64,000 nucleotides of DNA. It comes from Gammaproteobacteria bacterium RIFCSPHIGHO2_12_FULL_36_30 (GTDB lineage Bacteria > Pseudomonadota > Gammaproteobacteria > Coxiellales > Coxiellaceae). Positions within the stretch are counted from its first letter, which is position 1; each line of letters starts with the position of its first letter. The stretch lies in the NCBI GenBank assembly GCA_001801815.1, contig MGXU01000009.1, positions 103,427 through 167,426 on the forward strand. Reading direction: 5' to 3'. Of the stretch, positions 49,556-58,366 are shown in pieces. Position numbers and translations under genes: made by a program. Below the pieces are notes generated by a model that was not told the origin of the DNA, did not search any database, and saw only the letters and a list, made by a program, of their open reading frames with translations.

Positions 49556-50890
49556 ATGAACACCACACAAAATCGCATCACAAAAATCGTTGTTATTATT
49601 AATTTTATTTTTATCTTGTTGGAGTGGTCACCATTACCACTATTAACGATGCACTTAATGACACCCGCTTTTATTACACGTTATTTAAATTCGCTTTATC
49701 CAATGTCACAATATCCACTTTCACAAACGATTGACTGGATATTAGATAACATTGCGATTGCTACATGTGTTTTAGGCAGTATTTTTATTCTTTTTGATAA
49801 ATTATTTCCTGTAGCAAAATGGTTGTTGGTAATTTCTTTTGTATTAGGTGAATTAACTGTGTTTACTGATTCGCCTTACATTGTTTATGGACCTTGGTTT
49901 TTCATACAGGAAATAACGAATATTTTAGAAGGTGTGATTTTGGTTTTGTTGTTTATACCGAGACAAAAAATTTCCGTTACTGTTGCGCAAGAACCAGTTA
50001 TCTCAAAAATTTCACAGGTCGTCGAAAAAAATTCTACATTGCCAGCACTGGCTTCTGAAGAAAAAATAACAACACCAGTAAATGATGTGAAAAAAAATAA
50101 CTACAAAAGGAAATTTCCATATCTATTGGGCGTATGGCTCAATTGTTTAATGCTCCTGAATTTTTTCATTTTGTATCACAACCCCGCATTTACTAACATG
50201 AAACATTTCCATGATTTTAATTTATCGGCCATTATTCAAAATGATTTGAATATACTTGTTCTTATTCAAATCGGTTTTTTGATATGTATAGGTGCATTAT
50301 ATAAATTAAGAAAATGGGGATTTTTTGGACTTTTAGTTTTGTATCTTATTTCTTTGCCGATTTATTATTATCATCAAGATATGCATATGGTGCATACAAT
50401 ATTCCCACTTGTTTGGATCAGTCTTACTTATCTTGCGCTCAATGGAACTAAGATCGGAGAAAAAAGCGCTTGGAATATTTTAATGAATGGGAGAATAAAA
50501 AATAATAATTTAAAAGCGAGTGATATAAGTGCAAGCAATCGACCCAAGCAAAAGTCAAAGCTGCGATCAATTTTATGGATAACTTCCATGCTTACTTTGA
50601 TCGCATTATTTAACATTACATTTTTCTTTCCGATGCCGTCATTTCTATTTGCTAAAACAATTTATACAAACGCTTCATTAGTTATTTCGATATTAATAAT
50701 ATTCACCATGATTGGCTCCGTAGGAATAATCATGCGAAAAGAATGGGGACAATTATTGTTATCGTTGCTTATAGCAATAACATTTATATTGAATAATGTA
50801 GGTGCGGTAAAGCTTATTTTTACCCTCATTCCTTTTGTGCCACTTGTTATTTTTTCTATTTATTCCAGGATTCAAAAACATAGAGAATGA
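49556..50890 (+). CDS. Membrane protein made of three repeated four-helix modules
   Basis: A 444-residue inner-membrane protein. Three hydrophobic modules (about residues 1-140, 188-318 and 340-440) are separated by two polar, Lys/Ser-rich linkers (near residues 141-187 and 319-339). Module two matches the stand-alone protein at 46767. Module three repeats the pattern (MRKEWGQLLLSLLIAITFI then LIPFVPLVIF). Module one is most diverged. It looks like internal triplication of a small ancestor. The function is unknown; no transporter or enzyme motif is seen. Confidence 0.65.
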   Translation: MNTTQNRITKIVVIINFIFILLEWSPLPLLTMHLMTPAFITRYLNSLYPMSQYPLSQTIDWILDNIAIATCVLGSIFILFDKLFPVAKWLLVISFVLGELTVFTDSPYIVYGPWFFIQEITNILEGVILVLLFIPRQKISVTVAQEPVISKISQVVEKNSTLPALASEEKITTPVNDVKKNNYKRKFPYLLGVWLNCLMLLNFFILYHNPAFTNMKHFHDFNLSAIIQNDLNILVLIQIGFLICIGALYKLRKWGFFGLLVLYLISLPIYYYHQDMHMVHTIFPLVWISLTYLALNGTKIGEKSAWNILMNGRIKNNNLKASDISASNRPKQKSKLRSILWITSMLTLIALFNITFFFPMPSFLFAKTIYTNASLVISILIIFTMIGSVGIIMRKEWGQLLLSLLIAITFILNNVGAVKLIFTLIPFVPLVIFSIYSRIQKHRE

Positions 50891-50966
50891 TGTTTCATTC
50901 ATAAAAGCTTTTTAAATTACCAGCGTTATGTCAAACTAATATCGCACTCAATAAAAGGAGTTTTTC

Positions 50967-51452
50967 ATGAGACGAACATTATTAATAACAACCCCATTTT
51001 TATTTTCAACAATTTTATTATCAAGTTGCGCGCCTGTTTATCAAGTAAAAAATGCTGATCAAACAGCAAAATTAGAAAATAATAATTCTATTTTCTTATT
51101 TCAAAATGCAAAACTTTGCACGCACTTGAGTCGAACTCATTCAACACCTTTTTGGAGTGGCAAAGGTGGATATACTATCATTCCAGCGAATGTATTAGTG
51201 ACTGCTCAAGGAACTTATGGTGGAGATAGTATTAGTGGTAATGCTTCAGTTTGTCCCCCAGCCGTATTTTCATTTACACCAAGACCAAATAACATATACA
51301 AAATAACTTATCAGCCAAAAGGCAATGGTAATTATTGCTCGTTAAGAGTGCGTAATGTGACATCACATAAAAATGTGCATTACATTACTCGCAATTATAA
51401 TAGTAATTTTTGGAGCGGGAAGGGACGTTGTGATGATCAGTTATCCAAATAA
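50967..51452 (+). CDS. Lipoprotein with repeated FWSGKG motif
   Basis: A 161-residue lipoprotein: signal peptide with lipobox LLSSC near residue 20. The motif FWSGKG occurs twice, near residues 58 and 150 (TPFWSGKGGY, SNFWSGKGRC). Strands in between (YTIIPANVLVTAQGTYGGD, NIYKITYQPKGNGNYC) suggest a small beta domain with Cys pairs (LCTH, VCPP, YCSL, RCDD). AAAGGAG lies 8 nt before the ATG. Pairs with the next lipoprotein gene 26 bp downstream. Confidence 0.68.
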   Translation: MRRTLLITTPFLFSTILLSSCAPVYQVKNADQTAKLENNNSIFLFQNAKLCTHLSRTHSTPFWSGKGGYTIIPANVLVTAQGTYGGDSISGNASVCPPAVFSFTPRPNNIYKITYQPKGNGNYCSLRVRNVTSHKNVHYITRNYNSNFWSGKGRCDDQLSK

Positions 51453-51478
51453 ATTTTTATTAGCATAAGGAGTGTGTT

Positions 51479-51943
51479 GTGAAAAAATATATTAAATTTG
51501 CAATGATAATGTGTTGTTTATTTCTCGCAGGTTGTGCATCTAATTATTACACGGTCATGCCAACGCAAAATCAGGGCACGACGATAGGTGGCATGAGAAC
51601 ATTGCTTGCTTATGGTGATTGGATACACACTTATGTGTCTGCTATTGATCATCAAGGAATTGAGTCTGCGAGTTCGTTCTGGGAAGGTACAGCTTACAAT
51701 ATTCCCGTGATTCCTAATCAATCGCATACTTTTGATATTTCTGTACGCTATATGCACCATGGTATTTTTGCAGGTCAATATGCTGGTCAAGGTCAACTTC
51801 ATGCAACATTGCAACCGGGTCAACATTATCGTGTGTATGGAAAATACAATGGTAAAAATCTTGACGTATGGATTCAAAGTAACAGTGGCAAACGTGTTAC
51901 GCCAATAGTTTTGATTCATTGCACTAGAATTTCAATATTATAA
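51479..51943 (+). CDS. Lipoprotein related to the preceding one
   Basis: A 154-residue lipoprotein starting with GTG (AAGGAG 6 nt upstream); lipobox LAGC near residue 19. SSFWEGTAYNIPVIPN corresponds to FWSGKGGYTIIPAN in the previous protein, and LQPGQHYRVYGKYNGKNLDVWI to PNNIYKITYQPKGNGNYCSL. Both are therefore likely members of one small beta-domain family. No other motif is seen. It closes the island of exported proteins. Confidence 0.68.
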   Translation: MKKYIKFAMIMCCLFLAGCASNYYTVMPTQNQGTTIGGMRTLLAYGDWIHTYVSAIDHQGIESASSFWEGTAYNIPVIPNQSHTFDISVRYMHHGIFAGQYAGQGQLHATLQPGQHYRVYGKYNGKNLDVWIQSNSGKRVTPIVLIHCTRISIL

Positions 51944-52094
51944 TTTCATCTACTTTGTCGCGCCATTTGATAAAAAATAAATGGCGCTACAAAATTATTC
52001 ACCCATCTTAAATGTACAAACAAATTGATTGTAACTATTTTTTATGCGAGTAGAATTTCGTACATACTAAATTTAACTTAACGGTGCATATATC

Positions 52095-53012
52095 ATGCCA
52101 ATATTAATCGCAGCTGTAGCAATTTTTCTTTTGTTTATCTTTTCCCTATTTTTTACGGTACAACAACAAACAACCGCAATCGTCGAACGTTTTGGAAAAT
52201 ATGTTCGTGCTTCGGGTGCAGGCTTACATACAAAATGGCCGTTGATTGAACGCGTTGCATCTCGCATTAATATGCGCGTACAACAATTGGATGTCGTTGT
52301 TGAAACAAAAACAAAAGATAACGTATTTGTTAAAATTGCTGTGTCAGCACAATTTCAAGTATTACACGATAAAATTTACGAAGCGTTTTATAAATTAGAA
52401 GATCCTAATCAACAAATTCGCTCTTTTATTTTTGATTCGGTTCGTGCGCGTGTTCCAAAAATGATTTTGGATGACGTGTTCGAGAAAAAAGAAGAAATTG
52501 CTGATTGCGTAAAATTAGAATTAAGTGAAATCATGGCGAATTTTGGTTACGGAATTGTAAATACATTAGTAACCGATATCGATCCTGATGCAAAAGTGAA
52601 AGCGGCGATGAATGAAATTAACGAAGCGCAACGTTTACAAGTTGCAGCACAAGCACGCGGTGAAGCAGAAAAAATATTAAAAGTAAAAAAAGCAGAAGCT
52701 GAAGCAGAAAGTACCGCGCTGCAAGGTCAAGGTTTAGCAAATCAGCGTAAAGCAATTATTAATGGTTTGCGCGAATCAATCGCTGCATTTCAACAATCAG
52801 TACAAAATGCGAGTGAAATCGACATAATGAGTATTGTTATGTTAACGCAATATTTTGACACGATAAAAGAATTAGGTGCATCCGGTAATGCAAATACAAT
52901 TTTATTGCCGCATTCACCATCTAGCGTAAATGATTTTATGAGTCAGATTCGTGATTCGTTTATTGTTGGGAATCAGGTGAAGTCTGCACAACAGACAGTG
53001 GCAAAAAATTAA
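52095..53012 (+). CDS. SPFH/Band-7 domain membrane protein
   Basis: A 305-residue protein with one N-terminal membrane helix (residues 2-22) and an SPFH domain. FFTVQQQTTAIVERFGKYVR and GLHTKWPLIERVASRIN are close to the HIR/stomatin-like branch. A coiled-coil region follows (AQRLQVAAQARGEAEKILKVKKAEAEAE). The chain then continues to a polar C-terminus. These proteins form oligomeric scaffolds in lipid microdomains or regulate proteases. No NfeD-like partner gene is adjacent. Promoter not identified. Confidence 0.88.
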   Translation: MPILIAAVAIFLLFIFSLFFTVQQQTTAIVERFGKYVRASGAGLHTKWPLIERVASRINMRVQQLDVVVETKTKDNVFVKIAVSAQFQVLHDKIYEAFYKLEDPNQQIRSFIFDSVRARVPKMILDDVFEKKEEIADCVKLELSEIMANFGYGIVNTLVTDIDPDAKVKAAMNEINEAQRLQVAAQARGEAEKILKVKKAEAEAESTALQGQGLANQRKAIINGLRESIAAFQQSVQNASEIDIMSIVMLTQYFDTIKELGASGNANTILLPHSPSSVNDFMSQIRDSFIVGNQVKSAQQTVAKN

Positions 53013-53018
53013 GAATAT

Positions 53019-53035
53019 TGGCGACACTGTCGCCA
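53019..53035. promoter_or_regulatory. Palindrome 1 of a pair (GCGACA-N-TGTCGC core)
   Basis: TGGCGACA, one central C at 53027, then TGTCGCCA: a 17-bp perfect palindrome starting 6 bp after the SPFH stop codon. It is followed by TTATTTTT, so it could also act as a terminator. It shares its core with the longer palindrome at 53062. Confidence 0.6.
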
Positions 53036-53061
53036 TTATTTTTCATAAAAATCATCAGGAC

Positions 53062-53088
53062 AATAGTTGCGACAGTGTCGCAACTATT
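53062..53088. promoter_or_regulatory. Palindrome 2 of a pair (27 bp, GCGACA-N-TGTCGC core)
   Basis: Two perfect 13-bp arms (AATAGTTGCGACA and its complement) flank one central G at 53075. Centres of the two palindromes are 48 bp apart. It lies 138 bp before murJ and has no T run after it, which favours a protein-binding site over a terminator. Confidence 0.6.
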
Positions 53089-53225
53089 TGCGCGTCTTAA
53101 CACGCGGCTCAGTAAAGCTCTATTGTCTTTTCTGCAGTGCAATGCAGTATAGTCATGACTTTTCTAAAATATAATGCATAATAGTCGTATCTTTTCCGCA
53201 ATATTTTTCTATTGGTGAAAACGGT

Positions 53226-54767
53226 ATGTCCCAAAAATTAGTAAAATCTACATCAACCGTTGCTATTTTTACTTTGCTATCACGCATCGGTGGTTTTTTG
53301 CGTGATATGATTTTTGCAAATATTTTTGGTGCAGGCGCAATGTTTGATGCGTTTGTCGTTGCATTTCGTTTGCCAAATTTTTTGCGTCGATTATTTGGTG
53401 AAGGTGCATTTGCGCAAGCGTTTGTGCCTATTTTAGCCGAGAATCGATCAACTCAAACACACGAAGAAGTGCAAGCTTTTATTAATCATGTTGCAGGAAC
53501 ACTTTTTTTTATCGTCTCTTGCGTTGTAATTGTTGCTGAAATTTTTTCACCATTATTAGTCATGGTTTTCGCGCCAGGTTTTTTACACCAACATCCAGCG
53601 AGTTTTATTGCAGCAGAACATATGATTCGCATCATGTTTCCTTATTTATTATTAATTGTATTAACTGCTTTTGCTGGTGCAATTTTAAATACTTATGGAT
53701 TTTTTGCTGCACCGGCATTCACGCCAATTTTATTAAATGTCGTTTTAATTGGCGTTGCATTATTGTGGGCGCCTTATGCGTCAAAACCAATTTATGTTTT
53801 AGCGTGGGGTGTGATGCTCGGTGGATTTGCGCAATTATTTATTCAAATCCCATTTTTAAAACGTATAAAATTAATGCCGAAATTTAAAATTGGATTTCGA
53901 GATCCCGGTGTCGTGCGTATTATGAAAAGAATGTTGCCCGCATTATTTGGAGTCTCAATTGCGCAAATTAGTTTATTAATTGATACGATGTTCGCTTCGT
54001 TTTTGCCAGCAGGCAGCATTGCGTGGCTATATTATTCTGATCGTTTAATTTATTTTCCATTAGGAATTATCGGCGTTGCACTTGCAACAGTCGTGATGCC
54101 ATATTTATCGAAAAATCATGCAGAAAAAGATGAAGCTGTTTTTTCTGCAACATTAGATTGGGCATTGCGCTGCACTTTATTTATCGGAATACCTTCTGCT
54201 GTTGGTTTATTTATTTTAAGCGGCCCAATTTTATCAACATTATTACATTACGGAAAATTTAATAATCTTGATGTGATTATGACCGCAAGAAGTCTAAGTG
54301 CATATGCAGTTGGATTGCCTGCGTTTATGTTAATAAAAATTTTAGCGTCTGCATTTTATTCAAGACAAAATATTGCAACGCCTGTAAAAGTTGCTGCGAT
54401 CGCATTAATTGTAAATTTAATTTTTAATGTGATTTTAATTTTTCCTTTAAAGCATGCTGGATTAGCATTATCAACTTCTATTTCATCTATTGTAAATACA
54501 GCGCTGTTATGGATTTTATTAAAACGCGCAAATATTTTTATTCCGAGTAAAAAATGGAAAAAAACTATCATGCAGTTGCTGATTGCAAATGCTGCAATGG
54601 GACTGTTAATTTTTTGGTTGAGCGGATCGTTGACAACATGGTTGTTTTGGCCTATTTTTACGCGTATTTGGCACTTATTAATAATATTGATGGCTGGTAT
54701 CCTGTGTTATTTTTTATCTTTAGGAATGACAGGTGTGCGTTTAAGACATTTTCGATCGCCGAATTAA
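53226..54767 (+). CDS. murJ: Lipid II flippase MurJ
   Basis: A 513-residue polytopic protein of the MOP superfamily that flips lipid II across the inner membrane. It starts KSTSTVAIFTLLSRIGGFLRD, has the FRLPNFLRRLFGEGAFAQAFVP signature, and about 14 helices with charged cavity residues. It is 3 bp upstream of ribF, the order commonly seen in gammaproteobacteria. Complete. Confidence 0.96.
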   Translation: MSQKLVKSTSTVAIFTLLSRIGGFLRDMIFANIFGAGAMFDAFVVAFRLPNFLRRLFGEGAFAQAFVPILAENRSTQTHEEVQAFINHVAGTLFFIVSCVVIVAEIFSPLLVMVFAPGFLHQHPASFIAAEHMIRIMFPYLLLIVLTAFAGAILNTYGFFAAPAFTPILLNVVLIGVALLWAPYASKPIYVLAWGVMLGGFAQLFIQIPFLKRIKLMPKFKIGFRDPGVVRIMKRMLPALFGVSIAQISLLIDTMFASFLPAGSIAWLYYSDRLIYFPLGIIGVALATVVMPYLSKNHAEKDEAVFSATLDWALRCTLFIGIPSAVGLFILSGPILSTLLHYGKFNNLDVIMTARSLSAYAVGLPAFMLIKILASAFYSRQNIATPVKVAAIALIVNLIFNVILIFPLKHAGLALSTSISSIVNTALLWILLKRANIFIPSKKWKKTIMQLLIANAAMGLLIFWLSGSLTTWLFWPIFTRIWHLLIILMAGILCYFLSLGMTGVRLRHFRSPN

Positions 54768-54770
54768 TAT

Positions 54771-55685
54771 ATGAAATTAATCCGTAATCCATTCCAACAA
54801 AAAATCCATTCTGTCATCACCATCGGCAATTTTGATGGCGTACATATTGGTCATCAACGATTAATTACATCATTAATAAAATCATCACAAGAATTAAAAT
54901 TACCTTCCGTATTAATTACATTTGAACCACATCCCACCGAATTTTTTTCACCCAAAAATCCTGCGGCGCGTTTAATGCGTTTTTCTGAAAAATGGAATGA
55001 GATCAAAAAATATGGCGTTGATTATTTTTGCTGTATGAAATTTAATAGAAAACTTGCAGAATTATCTGCTGAAGATTTTGTAAAAAATATTTTGGTAGAT
55101 CAATTCGGTGCAAAAAAAATTATTATTGGTGATAATTTTCGTTTTGGTGCAAAAAGATTAGGTGATGTTGCGTTATTAATAACGCTTGGAAAAAAATATG
55201 GTTTTGAAGTTGATGCCATTTCACAATCAATGTATGACAATAATCGCATCAGCAGTTCGCGTGTACGTGATGCATTAAAAAAAGGTGATTTTGAAACCGT
55301 TTTAAAATTAACAAACAAACCATTTTATTTAACGGGAAAAGTTTCGTACGGCGATCAAATTGGTCGTCAATTAGGATTTCCAACCGCAAATATTCATTTA
55401 CATCGAAAGGAAGTTCCGCTAATGGGAATTTTTGTTGTGCGTGTACATGGGTTAGATAATCGTGTTTATAACGCTGTTGCCAGTGTTGGATATCGTCCGA
55501 CTTTCAATGGAAAAAAAATTATTCTTGAAGTTTTCTTATTTGATTTTGATCAAAATATTTATGGTCACAGAATTACCGTAGAATTTTTATTAAAAATACG
55601 AGATGAATTACATTTTGATTCAGTCCCAGAATTAATTATACAAATTAAAAAGGATGTTGAAATTGCGAAAAATTATTTTAAATAA
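54771..55685 (+). CDS. ribF: Bifunctional riboflavin kinase / FAD synthetase
   Basis: A 304-residue enzyme making FMN and then FAD. The N-terminal adenylyltransferase has VITIGNFDGVHIGHQRL and the NRISSSRVRDAL motif. The C-terminal kinase has GRQLGFPTANI with VASVGYRPTF. The N-terminal motif is complete. It overlaps the 5' end of the multicopper-oxidase gene by 32 bp, in another frame, so the inserted copper gene is coupled to it. In most relatives ribF is followed directly by ileS. Confidence 0.95.
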   Translation: MKLIRNPFQQKIHSVITIGNFDGVHIGHQRLITSLIKSSQELKLPSVLITFEPHPTEFFSPKNPAARLMRFSEKWNEIKKYGVDYFCCMKFNRKLAELSAEDFVKNILVDQFGAKKIIIGDNFRFGAKRLGDVALLITLGKKYGFEVDAISQSMYDNNRISSSRVRDALKKGDFETVLKLTNKPFYLTGKVSYGDQIGRQLGFPTANIHLHRKEVPLMGIFVVRVHGLDNRVYNAVASVGYRPTFNGKKIILEVFLFDFDQNIYGHRITVEFLLKIRDELHFDSVPELIIQIKKDVEIAKNYFK

Positions 55686-58005
55686 ATATTTATATTTTAT
55701 TATTTTTTGTTTCGTTTCATTAAATATTGCTGCAGCAAATCGCATCATTAATTTAAACATTGGATACAAAACTGTTAATTTTACTGGAAAAAAAGTAACA
55801 GCCCTTGCGATTAATAATCAAATTCCAGGTCCAACATTATATTTTAAAGAAGATGATCACGTTACGATTAATGTTTTTAATCACTTAAAAACAGGCACAA
55901 CAATACATTGGCATGGATTATTAGTGCCGTGGCAAATGGATGGTGTCGAAAGTGTATCGCAAAATCCAATTCCACCTGGCGGAGTTTTTCATTATCATTT
56001 TACGTTGCGTCAAGCAGGAACATATTGGTATCACTCACATGCTGGTTTGCAAGAGCAAGAAGGTTTGTATGGTGCAATTGTTATTCGTCCAAATTATTTA
56101 TCCGCTTATCATGCAAATAAAGATTATGTAGTTGTATTATCCGATTGGAGTAATATTCCTGCTGAAAAAATATTAGCTGATTTAAAAAAATCAGGTGATT
56201 ATTTTTCGCCGAATTTTCCGCTGCAACCTTCGCTAATGCATTTTATTCATTCGTATCACAACGCATCGCCTGCAATGAAAAAAGAAATTTTTGATCAATA
56301 TTGGATGATGCAAACTTCTCGTATGAGTCCGTATGATTTAAGTGATGTTGCGTATGATGCATTTTTATTAAACGGAAAAACAAAAAATAATCCGTGGACT
56401 GAGCAAGTAAAAGTCGGCGATACTATTCGTCTTCGATTTATTGGTGCTGCAGCAAGCACTATTTTTTACGTAAAAATTCCTGGAAGTGTGATGCGCATTA
56501 TTCAGGTTGATGGAAATGATGTGAGAGCATTGTCAGTACATCATTTTACAATCGCACCAGGTGAAACTTATGATGTATTAGTAAAAATAAAAAAATCACA
56601 TCCATATTATATTTATGCAGAATCAAATGATACAGTTGGCGCTGCAGTTGGTGTGTTGTTAACAAAAGCACATCAATCTTTTAATGTAAATTCGATTACA
56701 CCCTTTCCAAAACCAAAACCAACAATGCAAATGCCTGCAAATACAATGCAAAATTCACATTCGCAAATGCAAATGAATTCAACGCATTCTAAAATGTCGA
56801 TGTCATCTGCAATGCCATCAATGCCAACAGCAAAAAAACCATACCAAAATTTAATTGCATTATACAAAACAAATAACCCGCATAAAAAAATTGCGAAAAT
56901 TATTCACATGAATTTATCTGGATGGATGGATCGATATATTTGGTTTATTAATGGAAAACCAGAATATTTAGCGAAACCAATTATATTAAAACCAGGTTTG
57001 CGATATCGATTTATTTTCAAAAATGAATCGATGATGTATCACCCAATGCATATTCACGGCCATTGGTTTATTTTACGAGATGGTCACGGTGCTTATGATC
57101 CATTATTACATACAATTTTAGTACAGCCTGGCGCAACTGTGATTGCAGATGTTGATGCGGACGCAAGTGGTCAATGGTTTTTTCATTGTCACATGTTGTA
57201 TCACATGATGGCAGGGATGTCGCGTGTATTTCAATATAATACAATTTTGAAAGTTGCAAATAACACTGAAAAACCAGAGCATTTTGTTGGAACAACTGGT
57301 TTTATTAATCGTCCGATTGTCCGTGAAGATGAAACGCGTCCACTGAATTTACATTTAATTCATCATCCCGCGGGTCATATGTCGCATATTTATTTTTCTA
57401 ATTTTTTAGATGTCGGTGAAGATTTTATTCACAATATTCAATTGCTGAATTTTAAAGGATATTACGGCAGTGATTATCATAAATTAGAATTACAAACAAA
57501 AGATGCCGAATTAAATAAGGGAAAAGTTGAAGCGGCGGATGTTGATATTTTTTATTATCATCCTATTTCTGAATTTTGGGCAATTAAAGGTGGTGCAAAT
57601 TACACTTATCGTCCTGCACAAAATGCATATTGGCAACCCGGAATTGGCCTTGAAGGTTTGATGCCATTTTTTATTGATACTGATTTGCGATTATATAATT
57701 ATGCCGGCAGTTTTAAATTTGATTTTGATTTTACGCGCGACACACAAATTACCAATAATTTTTTTATCTCACTTGAAATACGCAGTATTTTTGCGACAAA
57801 AACAGTTGCGTCTGCAGAAATTGGTGATGGATTAAATCAAATGCAATATGTTATTCGCCCTTATTATCGTGTTGCGCCGGGCGTGCAAGTATATGCGCAA
57901 TATGAGTTTGATAAAAATTACGGCGAATTTGCAAATTTTCAAAGTGCCGATGGTGATTCTGTCACAGAAAATATTACGACATTAGGTGTTGCTGTTTTGT
58001 TTTGA
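55654..58005 (+). CDS. CopA-CopB fusion: multicopper oxidase with C-terminal CopB barrel domain
   Basis: A 783-residue protein. After a signal peptide (residues about 1-28), residues about 29-545 are a CopA-type multicopper oxidase. All four copper motifs are intact: HWHG near 84, WYHSH near 123, HPMHIHGHW near 462, and HCHMLYHMMAGM near 511. A Met-rich stretch near residues 355-392 is typical of copper-resistance CopA. From about 562 to the end the chain matches CopB outer-membrane protein (GYYGSDYHKLELQT, YYHPISEFW, GIGLEGLMPFF). The two are normally separate genes. The start is uncertain: ATG 55654 has its AAGG directly adjacent, while TTG 55663 is better spaced. It probably detoxifies periplasmic Cu(I). 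Confidence 0.85.
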   Translation: MLKLRKIILNKYLYFIIFCFVSLNIAAANRIINLNIGYKTVNFTGKKVTALAINNQIPGPTLYFKEDDHVTINVFNHLKTGTTIHWHGLLVPWQMDGVESVSQNPIPPGGVFHYHFTLRQAGTYWYHSHAGLQEQEGLYGAIVIRPNYLSAYHANKDYVVVLSDWSNIPAEKILADLKKSGDYFSPNFPLQPSLMHFIHSYHNASPAMKKEIFDQYWMMQTSRMSPYDLSDVAYDAFLLNGKTKNNPWTEQVKVGDTIRLRFIGAAASTIFYVKIPGSVMRIIQVDGNDVRALSVHHFTIAPGETYDVLVKIKKSHPYYIYAESNDTVGAAVGVLLTKAHQSFNVNSITPFPKPKPTMQMPANTMQNSHSQMQMNSTHSKMSMSSAMPSMPTAKKPYQNLIALYKTNNPHKKIAKIIHMNLSGWMDRYIWFINGKPEYLAKPIILKPGLRYRFIFKNESMMYHPMHIHGHWFILRDGHGAYDPLLHTILVQPGATVIADVDADASGQWFFHCHMLYHMMAGMSRVFQYNTILKVANNTEKPEHFVGTTGFINRPIVREDETRPLNLHLIHHPAGHMSHIYFSNFLDVGEDFIHNIQLLNFKGYYGSDYHKLELQTKDAELNKGKVEAADVDIFYYHPISEFWAIKGGANYTYRPAQNAYWQPGIGLEGLMPFFIDTDLRLYNYAGSFKFDFDFTRDTQITNNFFISLEIRSIFATKTVASAEIGDGLNQMQYVIRPYYRVAPGVQVYAQYEFDKNYGEFANFQSADGDSVTENITTLGVAVLF

Positions 58006-58272
58006 TTCGTGATTTAAATTCAAAACGCGCGCTTGCGCATCCGATGGATTCATTTGCGCAGTGAGTGGTCCCGCAACATCTAACTGATCTTCTTGTTCTT
58101 GCGTTTTAATTAAATCTTTTTGCTCGTGTGCGGTGAAAGGTGTGAGTTCCAATGTTGCGTGATCTGATGTCACTGGAGTTTCTGAAGAAAAAAAACTGTG
58201 CCATGCAATCATTAAGAAAGCGATAAAAAATAACCCGAGAATATAAGTGCTTTTTTTGGGTTCCATTTTCAT
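57982..58272 (-). CDS. Small single-pass membrane protein
   Basis: A 96-residue protein from ATG 58272, which has a perfect AGGAGG 7 nt upstream. Residues about 8-27 form one membrane helix (YILGLFFIAFLMIAWHSFF). The remaining 65 residues are polar and predicted periplasmic, Gln/Asp/Glu-rich. No family is recognised. It overlaps the CopA-CopB gene tail-to-tail by 24 bp and is divergent from ileS, which starts 95 bp away. Confidence 0.65.
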   Translation of the reverse strand: MKMEPKKSTYILGLFFIAFLMIAWHSFFSSETPVTSDHATLELTPFTAHEQKDLIKTQEQEDQLDVAGPLTAQMNPSDAQARVLNLNHESKQNSNT

Positions 58273-58366
58273 TTTCAATCCTCCTGTCTGAATTATTGTA
58301 CAGGAATTCTCCCACTCGCAGCAATTTATGATATAGTTATTTCCTCAAAATACAGGTGTTAATTTC

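Noticed and set aside
53019..53088. dif site, parS site or Rho-independent terminator pair
   Set aside because: Neither palindrome resembles the XerCD dif or ParB parS consensus, and only the first has a T-rich tail; an unknown protein-binding site fits better.
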